64,000 nucleotides of DNA from Telluria mixta (GTDB taxonomy: Bacteria; Pseudomonadota; Gammaproteobacteria; Burkholderiales; Burkholderiaceae_D). The translations under genes were made by a program, and so were the position numbers. The notes beneath the pieces were generated by a model that saw only the letters and a program-made list of their open reading frames with translations, did not search any database and was not told where the DNA came from. Each line of letters opens with the position of its first letter. The first letter of the stretch is position 1. The stretch covers positions 5,704,001 through 5,768,000 of the forward strand of contig NZ_CP119520.1 in the NCBI RefSeq assembly GCF_029223865.1. Direction: 5' to 3'. Positions 37,390-44,979 of this stretch are shown here, in pieces.

Positions 37390-39555
37390 ATGTCTCCCAC
37401 ACCTCTTTGCCTCGCCACTGCCGCCGCGCTGTCTTGCCCCGGTGCCGTGTTCGCACAATCCACGCCCCCGGCCATTAAAAACAAGGCCGAGGACAAGCCG
37501 ATCCAGAAGGTGGAAGTGAAAGGGGCTGCCAGCACCTACGACCCGCGCCGTGACGACACGGCCAGCAAGACCGTCCTGTCGGCCGACGAGATCCGCAAGT
37601 ACGGCGACGACAACATCTTCGACGTGCTGAAGCGCGCGCCGGGCGTTACCGTGACGGATAAATCGATCAAGATGCGCGGCCTCGGCGCCGGCTACACGCA
37701 GATCCTCGTCAACGGCGACCGCCCGCCGCCGGGCTTTTCGCTGGACGCGCTGACGCCGGACCAGATCGAGCGCATCGAAGTGATCCGCGCCGCCAGCGCC
37801 GAGTACTCGATGCAGGCCATGGCGGGCACCATCAACATCGTGCTGCGCAAGGTCGTGAGCAAGCCGCAGCGCGACCTGCGCCTGAACGCGACGCGATCGA
37901 CGCTGCAAAGAAGCGGCACGATGGGCGGCACGTGGGGCGAGAAAGTGGGCACCCTGTCGTATTTCGTGAACGGCTCGCTGTTCGGCGGTCACAACGAATT
38001 CCATTCGCGCGGTGCGGACCAGTTGTCGCTGCCGGACGGTACGCTTGCGCAGTCGCGCCTGACCCGCTACGACGGCGGCGGCGCGTACCGCGGCGGCGTC
38101 CTGTTCCCGCGCCTGAACTGGAAGATCGATGAGGACAACGAGCTGAATCTGTCGGCCGGCCTGCAGGCCAGCAGCCATGCGTGGTCGGGTGCCTCGCACA
38201 ACGACAACCTGGTCGGATCGTTCGGCAATCCGGACTGGGTCGACATGCCGGGCCGCACGTCCGGCGACCAGTGGATGATGCGCGGCGAGATCGGCTGGGT
38301 CGCGAAGGTGGCCGGCGGCAAGCTGGACGTGAGCCTGTCGGGCGAGCGCAGCCGAGACGAGAACGACAACGCCACGGATTATTACTCTGTCGGCCGCGCG
38401 CACCACCTGCTGCGCGACTGGGACACCGTGTATCGCCCCCGCCGCATGGCATTCCGCGGCAAGTTCGCGCGCTCGCTGTTCGATGGCCATGCGCTTGTCA
38501 CGGGCATCGATGCGAGCCGCCAGCGCAACGAGGACTCGCGCGACCGCATCGACCAGCAGGACGGCGCGCCCGCCACGCACGTCGTGGAGGCGTACGCGCC
38601 GCAGGTGACGCGCCTCGCCGGCTACGTACAGGACGAGTGGAGCATCACGAAGCAGTGGTCGATGTACCTGGGCGGGCGCTGGGAAGGCGTGGAGACGGAG
38701 AGTGCGGGGACGAACGTGCCCGGGACGACGTCGCGCAGCCACGTGCTGAGCCCCGTCGCGCAGACCCTGTACAAATTCCCGGACAAGAGCGGCCGCCAGG
38801 TGCGGCTCGCGCTCACGCGCACGTACAAGGCGCCGACCGTCGACCAGCTGACGGCGCGGCGCTACCTGTCCGCGCTGAACACCCGCTTCGCGGCGGATTC
38901 CAGCGGCAACCCCGCCCTGAAGCCGGAGCTGGCGAACGGTATCGACATCGCGTTCGAGCAGTACTGGGCCGAAGGGGCAATGGTCTCCGTGAGCGGCACG
39001 CAGCGCCTCATCAGCGACTACATCCGCACCCGGCTGGACCTCGATCCGGACGGCCGCTGGATCTATCGCCCGCTGAACGACGGCGATGCGCGCGTGCATT
39101 CCCTCGAGGCCGAAGTGAAGCTGCCGCTGCGCATGCTGAACCCGGCCGCGGCGGGCTTCGACATGCGCGCGAGCGTCACGCGCAACTGGTCGGACGTGTC
39201 GACCGTGCCCGGTCCCGACAACCGTCTCGACGGGCAGACGCCGATGTCGGCCAATCTTGGCCTCGATTACCGCCGCGATCGCCTCAGCTTCGGCGCCAGC
39301 ATGGCGTACCAGCAGGGCGGCTGGGTGCGGGTCTCCGATGCGCAAACCCGCCACGCGCACACGCGGCGCGACGTCGACGCGTACGCCGCGTGGAGGCTCG
39401 ACCCGATGCTGCAACTGCGCGTCACGCTCAACAATATCCTGGGCATGGACAACGCGTCGGAGAGCATGTACGAGGACGCCGGCGGGCTGTCGCGCCAGGC
39501 CAGCTGGCAGCAGGGCGCCACGCGGGTCGGGGTGAATCTCGAGCTGAAGATGTGA
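37390..39555 (+). CDS. TonB-dependent outer-membrane receptor
   Basis: A 721-residue receptor: signal peptide (to about residue 23, VFAQ), a short TonB-box-like IQKVEVKG, a plug domain (about 40-155, with DVLKRAPGVTV and the IERIEVIRAASAEYSMQAMAGTINIVLR motif) and a 22-strand barrel ending in an aromatic-poor LELKM. The size suits a siderophore or sugar-type transporter; the ligand is unknown. A Fur box was not seen upstream. No periplasmic or inner-membrane partner genes lie nearby. Confidence 0.93.
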   Translation: MSPTPLCLATAAALSCPGAVFAQSTPPAIKNKAEDKPIQKVEVKGAASTYDPRRDDTASKTVLSADEIRKYGDDNIFDVLKRAPGVTVTDKSIKMRGLGAGYTQILVNGDRPPPGFSLDALTPDQIERIEVIRAASAEYSMQAMAGTINIVLRKVVSKPQRDLRLNATRSTLQRSGTMGGTWGEKVGTLSYFVNGSLFGGHNEFHSRGADQLSLPDGTLAQSRLTRYDGGGAYRGGVLFPRLNWKIDEDNELNLSAGLQASSHAWSGASHNDNLVGSFGNPDWVDMPGRTSGDQWMMRGEIGWVAKVAGGKLDVSLSGERSRDENDNATDYYSVGRAHHLLRDWDTVYRPRRMAFRGKFARSLFDGHALVTGIDASRQRNEDSRDRIDQQDGAPATHVVEAYAPQVTRLAGYVQDEWSITKQWSMYLGGRWEGVETESAGTNVPGTTSRSHVLSPVAQTLYKFPDKSGRQVRLALTRTYKAPTVDQLTARRYLSALNTRFAADSSGNPALKPELANGIDIAFEQYWAEGAMVSVSGTQRLISDYIRTRLDLDPDGRWIYRPLNDGDARVHSLEAEVKLPLRMLNPAAAGFDMRASVTRNWSDVSTVPGPDNRLDGQTPMSANLGLDYRRDRLSFGASMAYQQGGWVRVSDAQTRHAHTRRDVDAYAAWRLDPMLQLRVTLNNILGMDNASESMYEDAGGLSRQASWQQGATRVGVNLELKM

Positions 39556-39636
39556 CGAAGAAACGAATGTTCCATCCGTTACGGTTTGGTACAAATTCCA
39601 AACGTACAGATGAGTTACGGCGGTTAGGATTGCCGC

Positions 39637-40017
39637 ATGAACTTTACTTTTTCGTCATTGGAGCACGGAACCTGTGTCGTCAAGCTTTGGGCGACGGGCC
39701 GTTACGGGTTTTCCCTGCCGAAGAAAGTCGACATCACCACGCCCGGCGGGGTGTCGTGTACGTTCCTCTACATAAACAAGAAGCTGAGCATGAAGCCGGA
39801 ACCGGGCAACCGGATGATCGTGCGGATCGCCATCGGCGCGTTCCTCGCAGGCGCGCCGCCGGACGGCAGCACGATCGAGATCGATCCCGACATGCCGCCG
39901 TATGCCGGCAAACTCACCCCGGTGCGGCTGGACGCGCCGCGCGCACCGATGCGGGTGCGGCCGGGAAAGTCGCACGCCCGCACGCGGTCGGATGCCGAGT
40001 GCGGGACGACAACCTGA
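39637..40017 (+). CDS. Hypothetical protein
   Basis: A 126-residue protein of unknown function. ATG 39637 has an AGGATTGCCGC site. The first 100 residues look like a compact beta-rich fold (KLWATGRYGFSLP, TFLYINKKL, IGAFLAGAPPDG), and the C-terminus is basic and probably disordered. It could be a PilZ-like or other small beta barrel, but no motif supports that. Coding is moderately likely from its ribosome site and codon use. Confidence 0.55.
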   Translation: MNFTFSSLEHGTCVVKLWATGRYGFSLPKKVDITTPGGVSCTFLYINKKLSMKPEPGNRMIVRIAIGAFLAGAPPDGSTIEIDPDMPPYAGKLTPVRLDAPRAPMRVRPGKSHARTRSDAECGTTT

Positions 40018-40063
40018 CAGTCCGGGGAGTTTTTCCGCAGCGCTGATGGCGCTTACAATCGGC

Positions 40064-40090
40064 GGTCACAAAACGTAAGCCTCATCCGTC
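40064..40090 (+). promoter_or_regulatory. ECF41-type promoter upstream of the sigma factor gene
   Basis: GGTCACA (40064-40070) and CGTC (40087-40090) are separated by exactly 16 bases. This fits the known ECF41 signature TGTCACA-N16-CGTC with one mismatch. Transcription would start near 40097, which is at or after the first ATG (40093) and just at the second (40099), so the mRNA may be leaderless. No Shine-Dalgarno site is present, in agreement. Confidence 0.65.
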
Positions 40091-40092
40091 TA

Positions 40093-40989
40093 ATGGATAT
40101 GGATACCCAGACCGCCACACCGCTGGACGAATTCGTCCGCCTGCGCCCCCGCCTGTTCGGGATTGCCTATCGCATGCTCGGGGTGCGCGCCGACGCCGAA
40201 GACATCGTCCAGGAAGCCTGGCTGCGCTGGCAGAACGGCGGCAGCATCGAGGCGCGCACGCCGGAAGCGTGGCTCGTCACCGTCGTCACGCGGCTCTCCA
40301 TCGACCGCCTGCGCGGGGCGATGACGGAGCGCGAGCACTACGTCGGCCCATGGCTGCCGGAACCGCTCGTGGAAGACACGGCGGACTCGCCGGAAAGCGC
40401 GCTTGAAGCGGCGGGCGACCTCTCGACCGCGTTCCTGCTGATGCTCGAACGGCTGGCACCGGAGGAGCGCGCCGTGTTCCTGCTGCACCAGGTATTCGAT
40501 TTCGATTACGCCGAAGTCGCGGCGATGGTCGGCAAGACGGAAGCCGCCTGCCGCAAGGTACTGCAGCGGGCGCGCGAGCGGGTGCGCGCGGAACGGCCCC
40601 GGTTCGCCGTCAACCGCGAATTGCACCTGGAATTGCTGGGGCGCTTCGTGCAGGCGACCCGCTCGGCCGATCCGGCGCAGGTACAGGCCCTGCTGACGGC
40701 GGATGCCACGTTCACGGGCGATGGCGGCGGCAAGGTCAAGACGACCGTGAAACAGGTGTTCGGCGCCGACCGCGTGGGCCGCCTTGTCGCGGGCATCGAA
40801 CGCAAGTGGTCCAACGCCGCGACGCGCCACGATATCATCACGGTCAACGGCATGCCGGGCCTGCTGACCTGGCGCGATGGCATGCCGGATGCGATCACGT
40901 CGATCCACGTCGAGGACGGCCGCATCGCCGCCATCTACGTGGTGCGCAATCCGGACAAGCTAAGCGGACTGGCCGGCATGCGTGCCTGA
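40093..40989 (+). CDS. ECF41-family RNA polymerase sigma factor (SigJ-like) with SnoaL-like C-terminal domain
   Basis: A 298-residue extracytoplasmic sigma factor. Region 2 (FRIAYRMLG-like FGIAYRMLG, DAEDIVQEAWLRW) and region 4 (YAEVAAMVGKTEAACRKVLQRAR) are followed by an NTF2/SnoaL-like domain. All three ECF41 signature motifs are present: WLPEP (87-91) in the linker, DGGGK (210-214) and NPDKL (286-290). In this group the C-terminal domain regulates the sigma factor and no anti-sigma factor is used. The usual partner, a carboxymuconolactone-decarboxylase-type or oxidoreductase gene, is not adjacent. ATG 40099 is an alternative start. Confidence 0.95.
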   Translation: MDMDTQTATPLDEFVRLRPRLFGIAYRMLGVRADAEDIVQEAWLRWQNGGSIEARTPEAWLVTVVTRLSIDRLRGAMTEREHYVGPWLPEPLVEDTADSPESALEAAGDLSTAFLLMLERLAPEERAVFLLHQVFDFDYAEVAAMVGKTEAACRKVLQRARERVRAERPRFAVNRELHLELLGRFVQATRSADPAQVQALLTADATFTGDGGGKVKTTVKQVFGADRVGRLVAGIERKWSNAATRHDIITVNGMPGLLTWRDGMPDAITSIHVEDGRIAAIYVVRNPDKLSGLAGMRA

Positions 40990-41151
40990 TCGGTATCTTT
41001 TGTCACCGCGCAACATATTTTCCTGATAACACTCAGAGGAAGAGCAGATAGTCAAAAAAAACCGGGCGTGTTGCTTATGCATGGCGCAAACGGAGGTATG
41101 CTGAGGGCGGCGCAACGCTACCATGGTCAACTCTTCGAAGGTGCGTAACAG

Positions 41152-42480
41152 ATGGCAGGGCATACCTCGTTGTACAAGAATCATGTGTTGTTCTTGTCGC
41201 ACAGCTTCTTCATCAAGGACAACCAGGCCGAGTTGCAGTTGCACGCGCATAAGTACGATTTCGACATCCGCTTCTTCCATGAGCTCAGCGAATTCGTGAC
41301 TGCCGTCGAGCGCGACGCGGGCGACGGCCTGTACCTGATCGATCTGGACGCGCTGTACAACATGCAGTCCGACCTGCATGACAAGCGCAAGACCCTGCTG
41401 CTGGGCGAGTTGCTGGAACGGCTGCCGGACGATCACCGCTACGTCTACCTGCAGAGCGTGCGCCAGGGCAGCCGGTTCCTGCTGCAGCAACGCCTCGTCG
41501 ACAGCAAGTGCCTGGCCTATGCCGAAAAACCCATCGCCAACGACGTCCTCGTCGACAAGCTGTTCAACCTGTTCGTGCAGCAGAAACGCGGCGACCTCGT
41601 ACGCGTGGCCATGCTGGGCGCGCCGCCGGGCTGGGACGAGGCCGCGCTGCGCGAACAGCGCCTGGACATCACCTATCACACCGACCCGCAGACGCTGCAT
41701 CTGCGCGTGAAAGACCTGCAGCCCGACATGGTCCTGATCACGGACGTGGAATACGAACGCACGGAAGCCGTCGTGCGCGTCCTCAAGCGCAATATCGAAG
41801 CGGACCCCGTGCGCGAGATCACGTTGCTGCAGCGCCGTGCCGACCCGGCCCAGGCCCGGCGCGCGCTGGACAGCGGTTTCGATGCGCTGCTCGCGATGGA
41901 CGACCCGGACCTGCTCGCGCGCCAGCTGCTCAACCGGGCCGCCAAGATCCGCATCAGCCGCGACCTCATCGGCAAGGACCGCGCGACTGGCCTGTTGAAC
42001 AAGATCGGCCTGCAGCAAAAGGCGCAGTCGCTGATCTGCCGCGCGGCGCTGGAGAACAGGCCGCTGTGCTTCGGCATCATCGACATCGACAAGTTCAAGA
42101 CCATCAACGATACCTGGGGCCATTACTTTGGCGACATCGTCATCAAGCGCCTGTCGCTGACCTTGGCGGCGCGCATGGAAGAGGGCGATCTGCTGAGCCG
42201 CTTCGGCGGCGAGGAATTCGTCGTCGTCTTCTGGGATTGCAACCTGGAGCAGGGCTGGCGCCGGCTCGACGCACTGCGCCAGGCGTTCGGCGCGATCGCG
42301 TTCGAGGTCAAGCCGGGCGACGTGCGCCACTTCTCGTTCAGCGGCGGCCTGGCGGCGTACCCGGAAGGCCGCAGCGAGAACGAATTGTTCCTGCGCGCCG
42401 ATGCGATGCTGTACGAAGCGAAGCAGGGCGGGCGGAACCAGATCCGGCCGCTGGCGGCGCCCGTCGCGCAAACGGGCTGA
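41152..42480 (+). CDS. Diguanylate cyclase with two degenerate receiver-like domains
   Basis: A 442-residue protein. Residues 8-130 and 145-265 look like two receiver-fold domains without a normal phosphorylation pocket (LYLIDLDAL; VLITDVEYE with one possible Asp). The C-terminal GGDEF domain has GGEEF (near residue 360) and DIDKFKTIND, so it should make c-di-GMP. The RxxD inhibitory site is absent (EEGD at that position). The KfrA-like gene follows 136 bases later on the same strand. Confidence 0.9.
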   Translation: MAGHTSLYKNHVLFLSHSFFIKDNQAELQLHAHKYDFDIRFFHELSEFVTAVERDAGDGLYLIDLDALYNMQSDLHDKRKTLLLGELLERLPDDHRYVYLQSVRQGSRFLLQQRLVDSKCLAYAEKPIANDVLVDKLFNLFVQQKRGDLVRVAMLGAPPGWDEAALREQRLDITYHTDPQTLHLRVKDLQPDMVLITDVEYERTEAVVRVLKRNIEADPVREITLLQRRADPAQARRALDSGFDALLAMDDPDLLARQLLNRAAKIRISRDLIGKDRATGLLNKIGLQQKAQSLICRAALENRPLCFGIIDIDKFKTINDTWGHYFGDIVIKRLSLTLAARMEEGDLLSRFGGEEFVVVFWDCNLEQGWRRLDALRQAFGAIAFEVKPGDVRHFSFSGGLAAYPEGRSENELFLRADAMLYEAKQGGRNQIRPLAAPVAQTG

Positions 42481-42616
42481 ATCCTTACCAAATGTGAAAT
42501 GATTTGCCGGGCTACGCGTCCGGCACGCAACACTCTTGCGCTGATTGCTGCCGAATTTCTCTACGGGAAGTATCATACGCACTCCCGAAATCCAACGAAG
42601 CAGGAGTCAAGACCTT

Positions 42617-43342
42617 ATGGCAGGCCAAGAAGTCACATTCGACGACGTTGCGCGCGCAGCCGAGAGTTTGCAGAAGGATGGCGAAGCGGTCACCATCGAA
42701 GCGGTGCAGGACTTCCTCGCCGAGGGTTCGCCGAACGCGATCTTCAAGCATCTGGCCGCGTGGCGTGCGGCAAACGTCAAGCCGGTGAAGCCTCCCAAGG
42801 CCGAGCTGCCGAAGGAATTGCTGGCGGGGCTGGCAGACTGGGCCCTGAAGTTCGCGGAAGAGTCCGGCGCCGGCGACCGCGAGGCGCTGGCGCGCAACGA
42901 GGCGGATATCGAAGCCCTGCGTTCAGCCGGCGAAGCACTCGAAGGCGAACGCGATGCGCTGCGTGACGAAATGGCGAACGCGGCGGCGGCGGCGGAGGAA
43001 GCGATCGCCGAGCGCGACGAAACCATCGAACGCCTGAACGCGGAACTCAAGAATGCGCGCCAGGTCGCGATGGATGCCCTCGTCAGCAAGGCGAAGGACC
43101 AGCTCGCGATCGACGGCAAGGAACAGCAGCTGGCGCAGCTGCGCCAGGAACTGGAACGCAAGGTGGCCGACATGGCCGCCGAATCCGATGCACGCCTGCG
43201 CGCCGAGATGGAACTCGTGGGCGCGACCACCGCCCGCGACAGCCTGGCGTCCGAGCTGGACGACCTGCGTGCGAAGCTCGACAAGTCGACGACGGAGCGC
43301 AGCAAGCTGCGGGCCGAGCTCACCGAGCTCAAAAAGAAGTAA
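42617..43342 (+). CDS. KfrA-like DNA-binding coiled-coil protein
   Basis: A 241-residue protein with a KfrA-type N-terminal DNA-binding domain (residues 5-105, VTFDDVARAAESL...EGSPNAIFKHLAAWR) and a long alanine/glutamate/leucine-rich coiled coil (about 105-241). KfrA on IncP plasmids is a DNA-binding partition-linked protein; chromosomal copies are of unknown role. ATG 42617 is used with AGGAG 11 bases upstream. No plasmid, par or transposase genes are near. Confidence 0.85.
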   Translation: MAGQEVTFDDVARAAESLQKDGEAVTIEAVQDFLAEGSPNAIFKHLAAWRAANVKPVKPPKAELPKELLAGLADWALKFAEESGAGDREALARNEADIEALRSAGEALEGERDALRDEMANAAAAAEEAIAERDETIERLNAELKNARQVAMDALVSKAKDQLAIDGKEQQLAQLRQELERKVADMAAESDARLRAEMELVGATTARDSLASELDDLRAKLDKSTTERSKLRAELTELKKK

Positions 43343-43344
43343 CG

Positions 43345-43812
43345 TTATGGTGACACGGACGGGGTGCGTTTCAGGCACCGTAACGTAAACGTCGACCGCG
43401 TCCGCGTTACCCCCGGCAGCTTGTACAGCTTCTGCCGCAGGAATTTCTCGTAGCCCTCCGTCCCCGCCACGGCAACCTTGATCAGGTAGTCGTACTCCCC
43501 CGACAGCAGATACGCCTCCATCACCTCCGGCAGGTCGGCCAGGGCGTCCTGGAACGCCTTGAAGATCTCGTCGTCATGGCGGTCCACCGTCACTTCGATG
43601 ATCACCGTGTCCGGCATGCCCAGGGCCCGCTGGTCCAGCATTGCGACGTAGCCCGTGATGAAACCTGCTTCCTCCAGCGATTTGACGCGGTGCCAGCAAG
43701 GCGTCGGCGACAGGTGCACCGTTTCGGCCAGTTTCTGGTTGCTGATGCGCCCGTCGCGGCTGAGCGTGCGCAGGATCTGGCGGTCGGTCTCGTCCAGCTG
43801 GCCGTCTTTCAT
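43345..43812 (-). CDS. Lrp/AsnC-family regulator
   Basis: A 155-residue Lrp/AsnC regulator with an N-terminal helix-turn-helix (ISNQKLAETVHLSPTPCWHRV) and a RAM/ACT-like domain (GEYDYLIKVAVAGTEGYE) for amino-acid binding. It is divergent from a DMT-type exporter, which suggests control of amino-acid or metabolite export. The stop lies 2 bases from that of the KfrA-like gene on the other strand. Confidence 0.93.
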   Translation of the reverse strand: MKDGQLDETDRQILRTLSRDGRISNQKLAETVHLSPTPCWHRVKSLEEAGFITGYVAMLDQRALGMPDTVIIEVTVDRHDDEIFKAFQDALADLPEVMEAYLLSGEYDYLIKVAVAGTEGYEKFLRQKLYKLPGVTRTRSTFTLRCLKRTPSVSP

Positions 43813-44028
43813 CGCAGTGCTTCCTTCGTAGTTTCTAGATAAGGGCGGAGATTTTATCTTCTATTTCGCATTTCTGCAGAAGAGCCTTGCGGAAATGGCT
43901 GTGTTATCGCTATCGAATAGAAGCACATTCTGCGCGTGCTCCCTTACCATGGCGCCTATCCATTTATTGCGGCGCAGCATGCCTTACCCGGGAATGTCCG
44001 CGTCGCCGCTTTTCGTTCAGGAGCCCTC

Positions 44029-44979
44029 GTGTCGAATGCAGTGTCACGGGCGGGCGCCGGTTACCGGAGTGATCCCTTCGCAGCCGAACTGCCGCTCATG
44101 CTGATCACCCCCGCGCTGTTCGCAGCGAACCTCGTCGTCGCCCGCTGGGCGCAGGGCGCGGGGATTCCGCCCGTCTTCCTCGCCTTCGGGCGCTGGATGC
44201 TGGCGTTCCTGATCCTGCTGCCGTCGTGCGGACCGCGCCTGTGGGCGCTGCGCGGGACGCTGCGCGCCAACTGGCAGCGCATCCTGCTGCTGGCCGGCCT
44301 CGGCATGGGCCTGTCCGTCGCCCCGCAATACGTGGGCGCGCGCCACACGAGCGCGGCCAACGTGGGCATCATCTTCGCCGCCTGCCCGGCACTCGTGTCC
44401 CTGATCGAAACGCTCGTGTGGAAGGCGCCGCTGTCGCGCCGCCAGGCGGGCGGCATGTTCCTGGCGATTTTCGGCGTGCTCGTCGTGCTGTCGAAGGGCG
44501 ACGTGACCGCGCTCGGCCAGCTGGAATTCGGCGGCGGCGACCTGTGGGTCGTACTGGCCGCATGCGGCTGGTCGTTGTATACCGTCTTCAACAAGCGCCT
44601 GCCGCTGCCGCCGCTGCCGTCCACGGTGAAGCTGGCGGCGCTGATCGGTGGCGGCGCGCTCGTGCTGGCACCGTTCGCCGCGTTCGAAGCGGCCAGCGGC
44701 ACCGTCGCCGACTTCGCCGACGGCCGCCTGTACGCGGCGCTCGCGTTCCTTGCCGTCGTGCCGAGCCTCGGCGCGTACTTCTTCTTCGACCGCCTCGTGG
44801 TGGCCGCCGGCCCGGCACGCGCGAGCCTGACCGTGTACCTGATCCCGCTGTTCGCGACCCTGGCGGCGTGGCCCATGCTGAAGGAGCCGCCGCACCTGTA
44901 TCATGCGGCCGGTTTCGCCGTCATCCTGGCCGGCGTCGCCGTCGCCAGCATGCGCCGCCCGGTTCAAAGCCCTCGTTAA
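44029..44979 (+). CDS. EamA/DMT-family transporter
   Basis: A 316-residue inner-membrane exporter with two EamA repeats and about ten helices. GTG 44029 with CAGGAG upstream is chosen; an open frame from 43936 would add 31 non-membrane residues. The divergent Lrp-type gene suggests amino-acid-responsive export. The substrate is unknown. Its TAA and the opposing GH92 stop share one TTAA (44976-44979). Confidence 0.9.
   Translation: MSNAVSRAGAGYRSDPFAAELPLMLITPALFAANLVVARWAQGAGIPPVFLAFGRWMLAFLILLPSCGPRLWALRGTLRANWQRILLLAGLGMGLSVAPQYVGARHTSAANVGIIFAACPALVSLIETLVWKAPLSRRQAGGMFLAIFGVLVVLSKGDVTALGQLEFGGGDLWVVLAACGWSLYTVFNKRLPLPPLPSTVKLAALIGGGALVLAPFAAFEAASGTVADFADGRLYAALAFLAVVPSLGAYFFFDRLVVAAGPARASLTVYLIPLFATLAAWPMLKEPPHLYHAAGFAVILAGVAVASMRRPVQSPR

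Noticed and set aside
40039-40053. Terminator-like inverted repeat AGCGC/GCGCT
   Set aside because: Short arms and no T run; it lies just before the ECF41 promoter.
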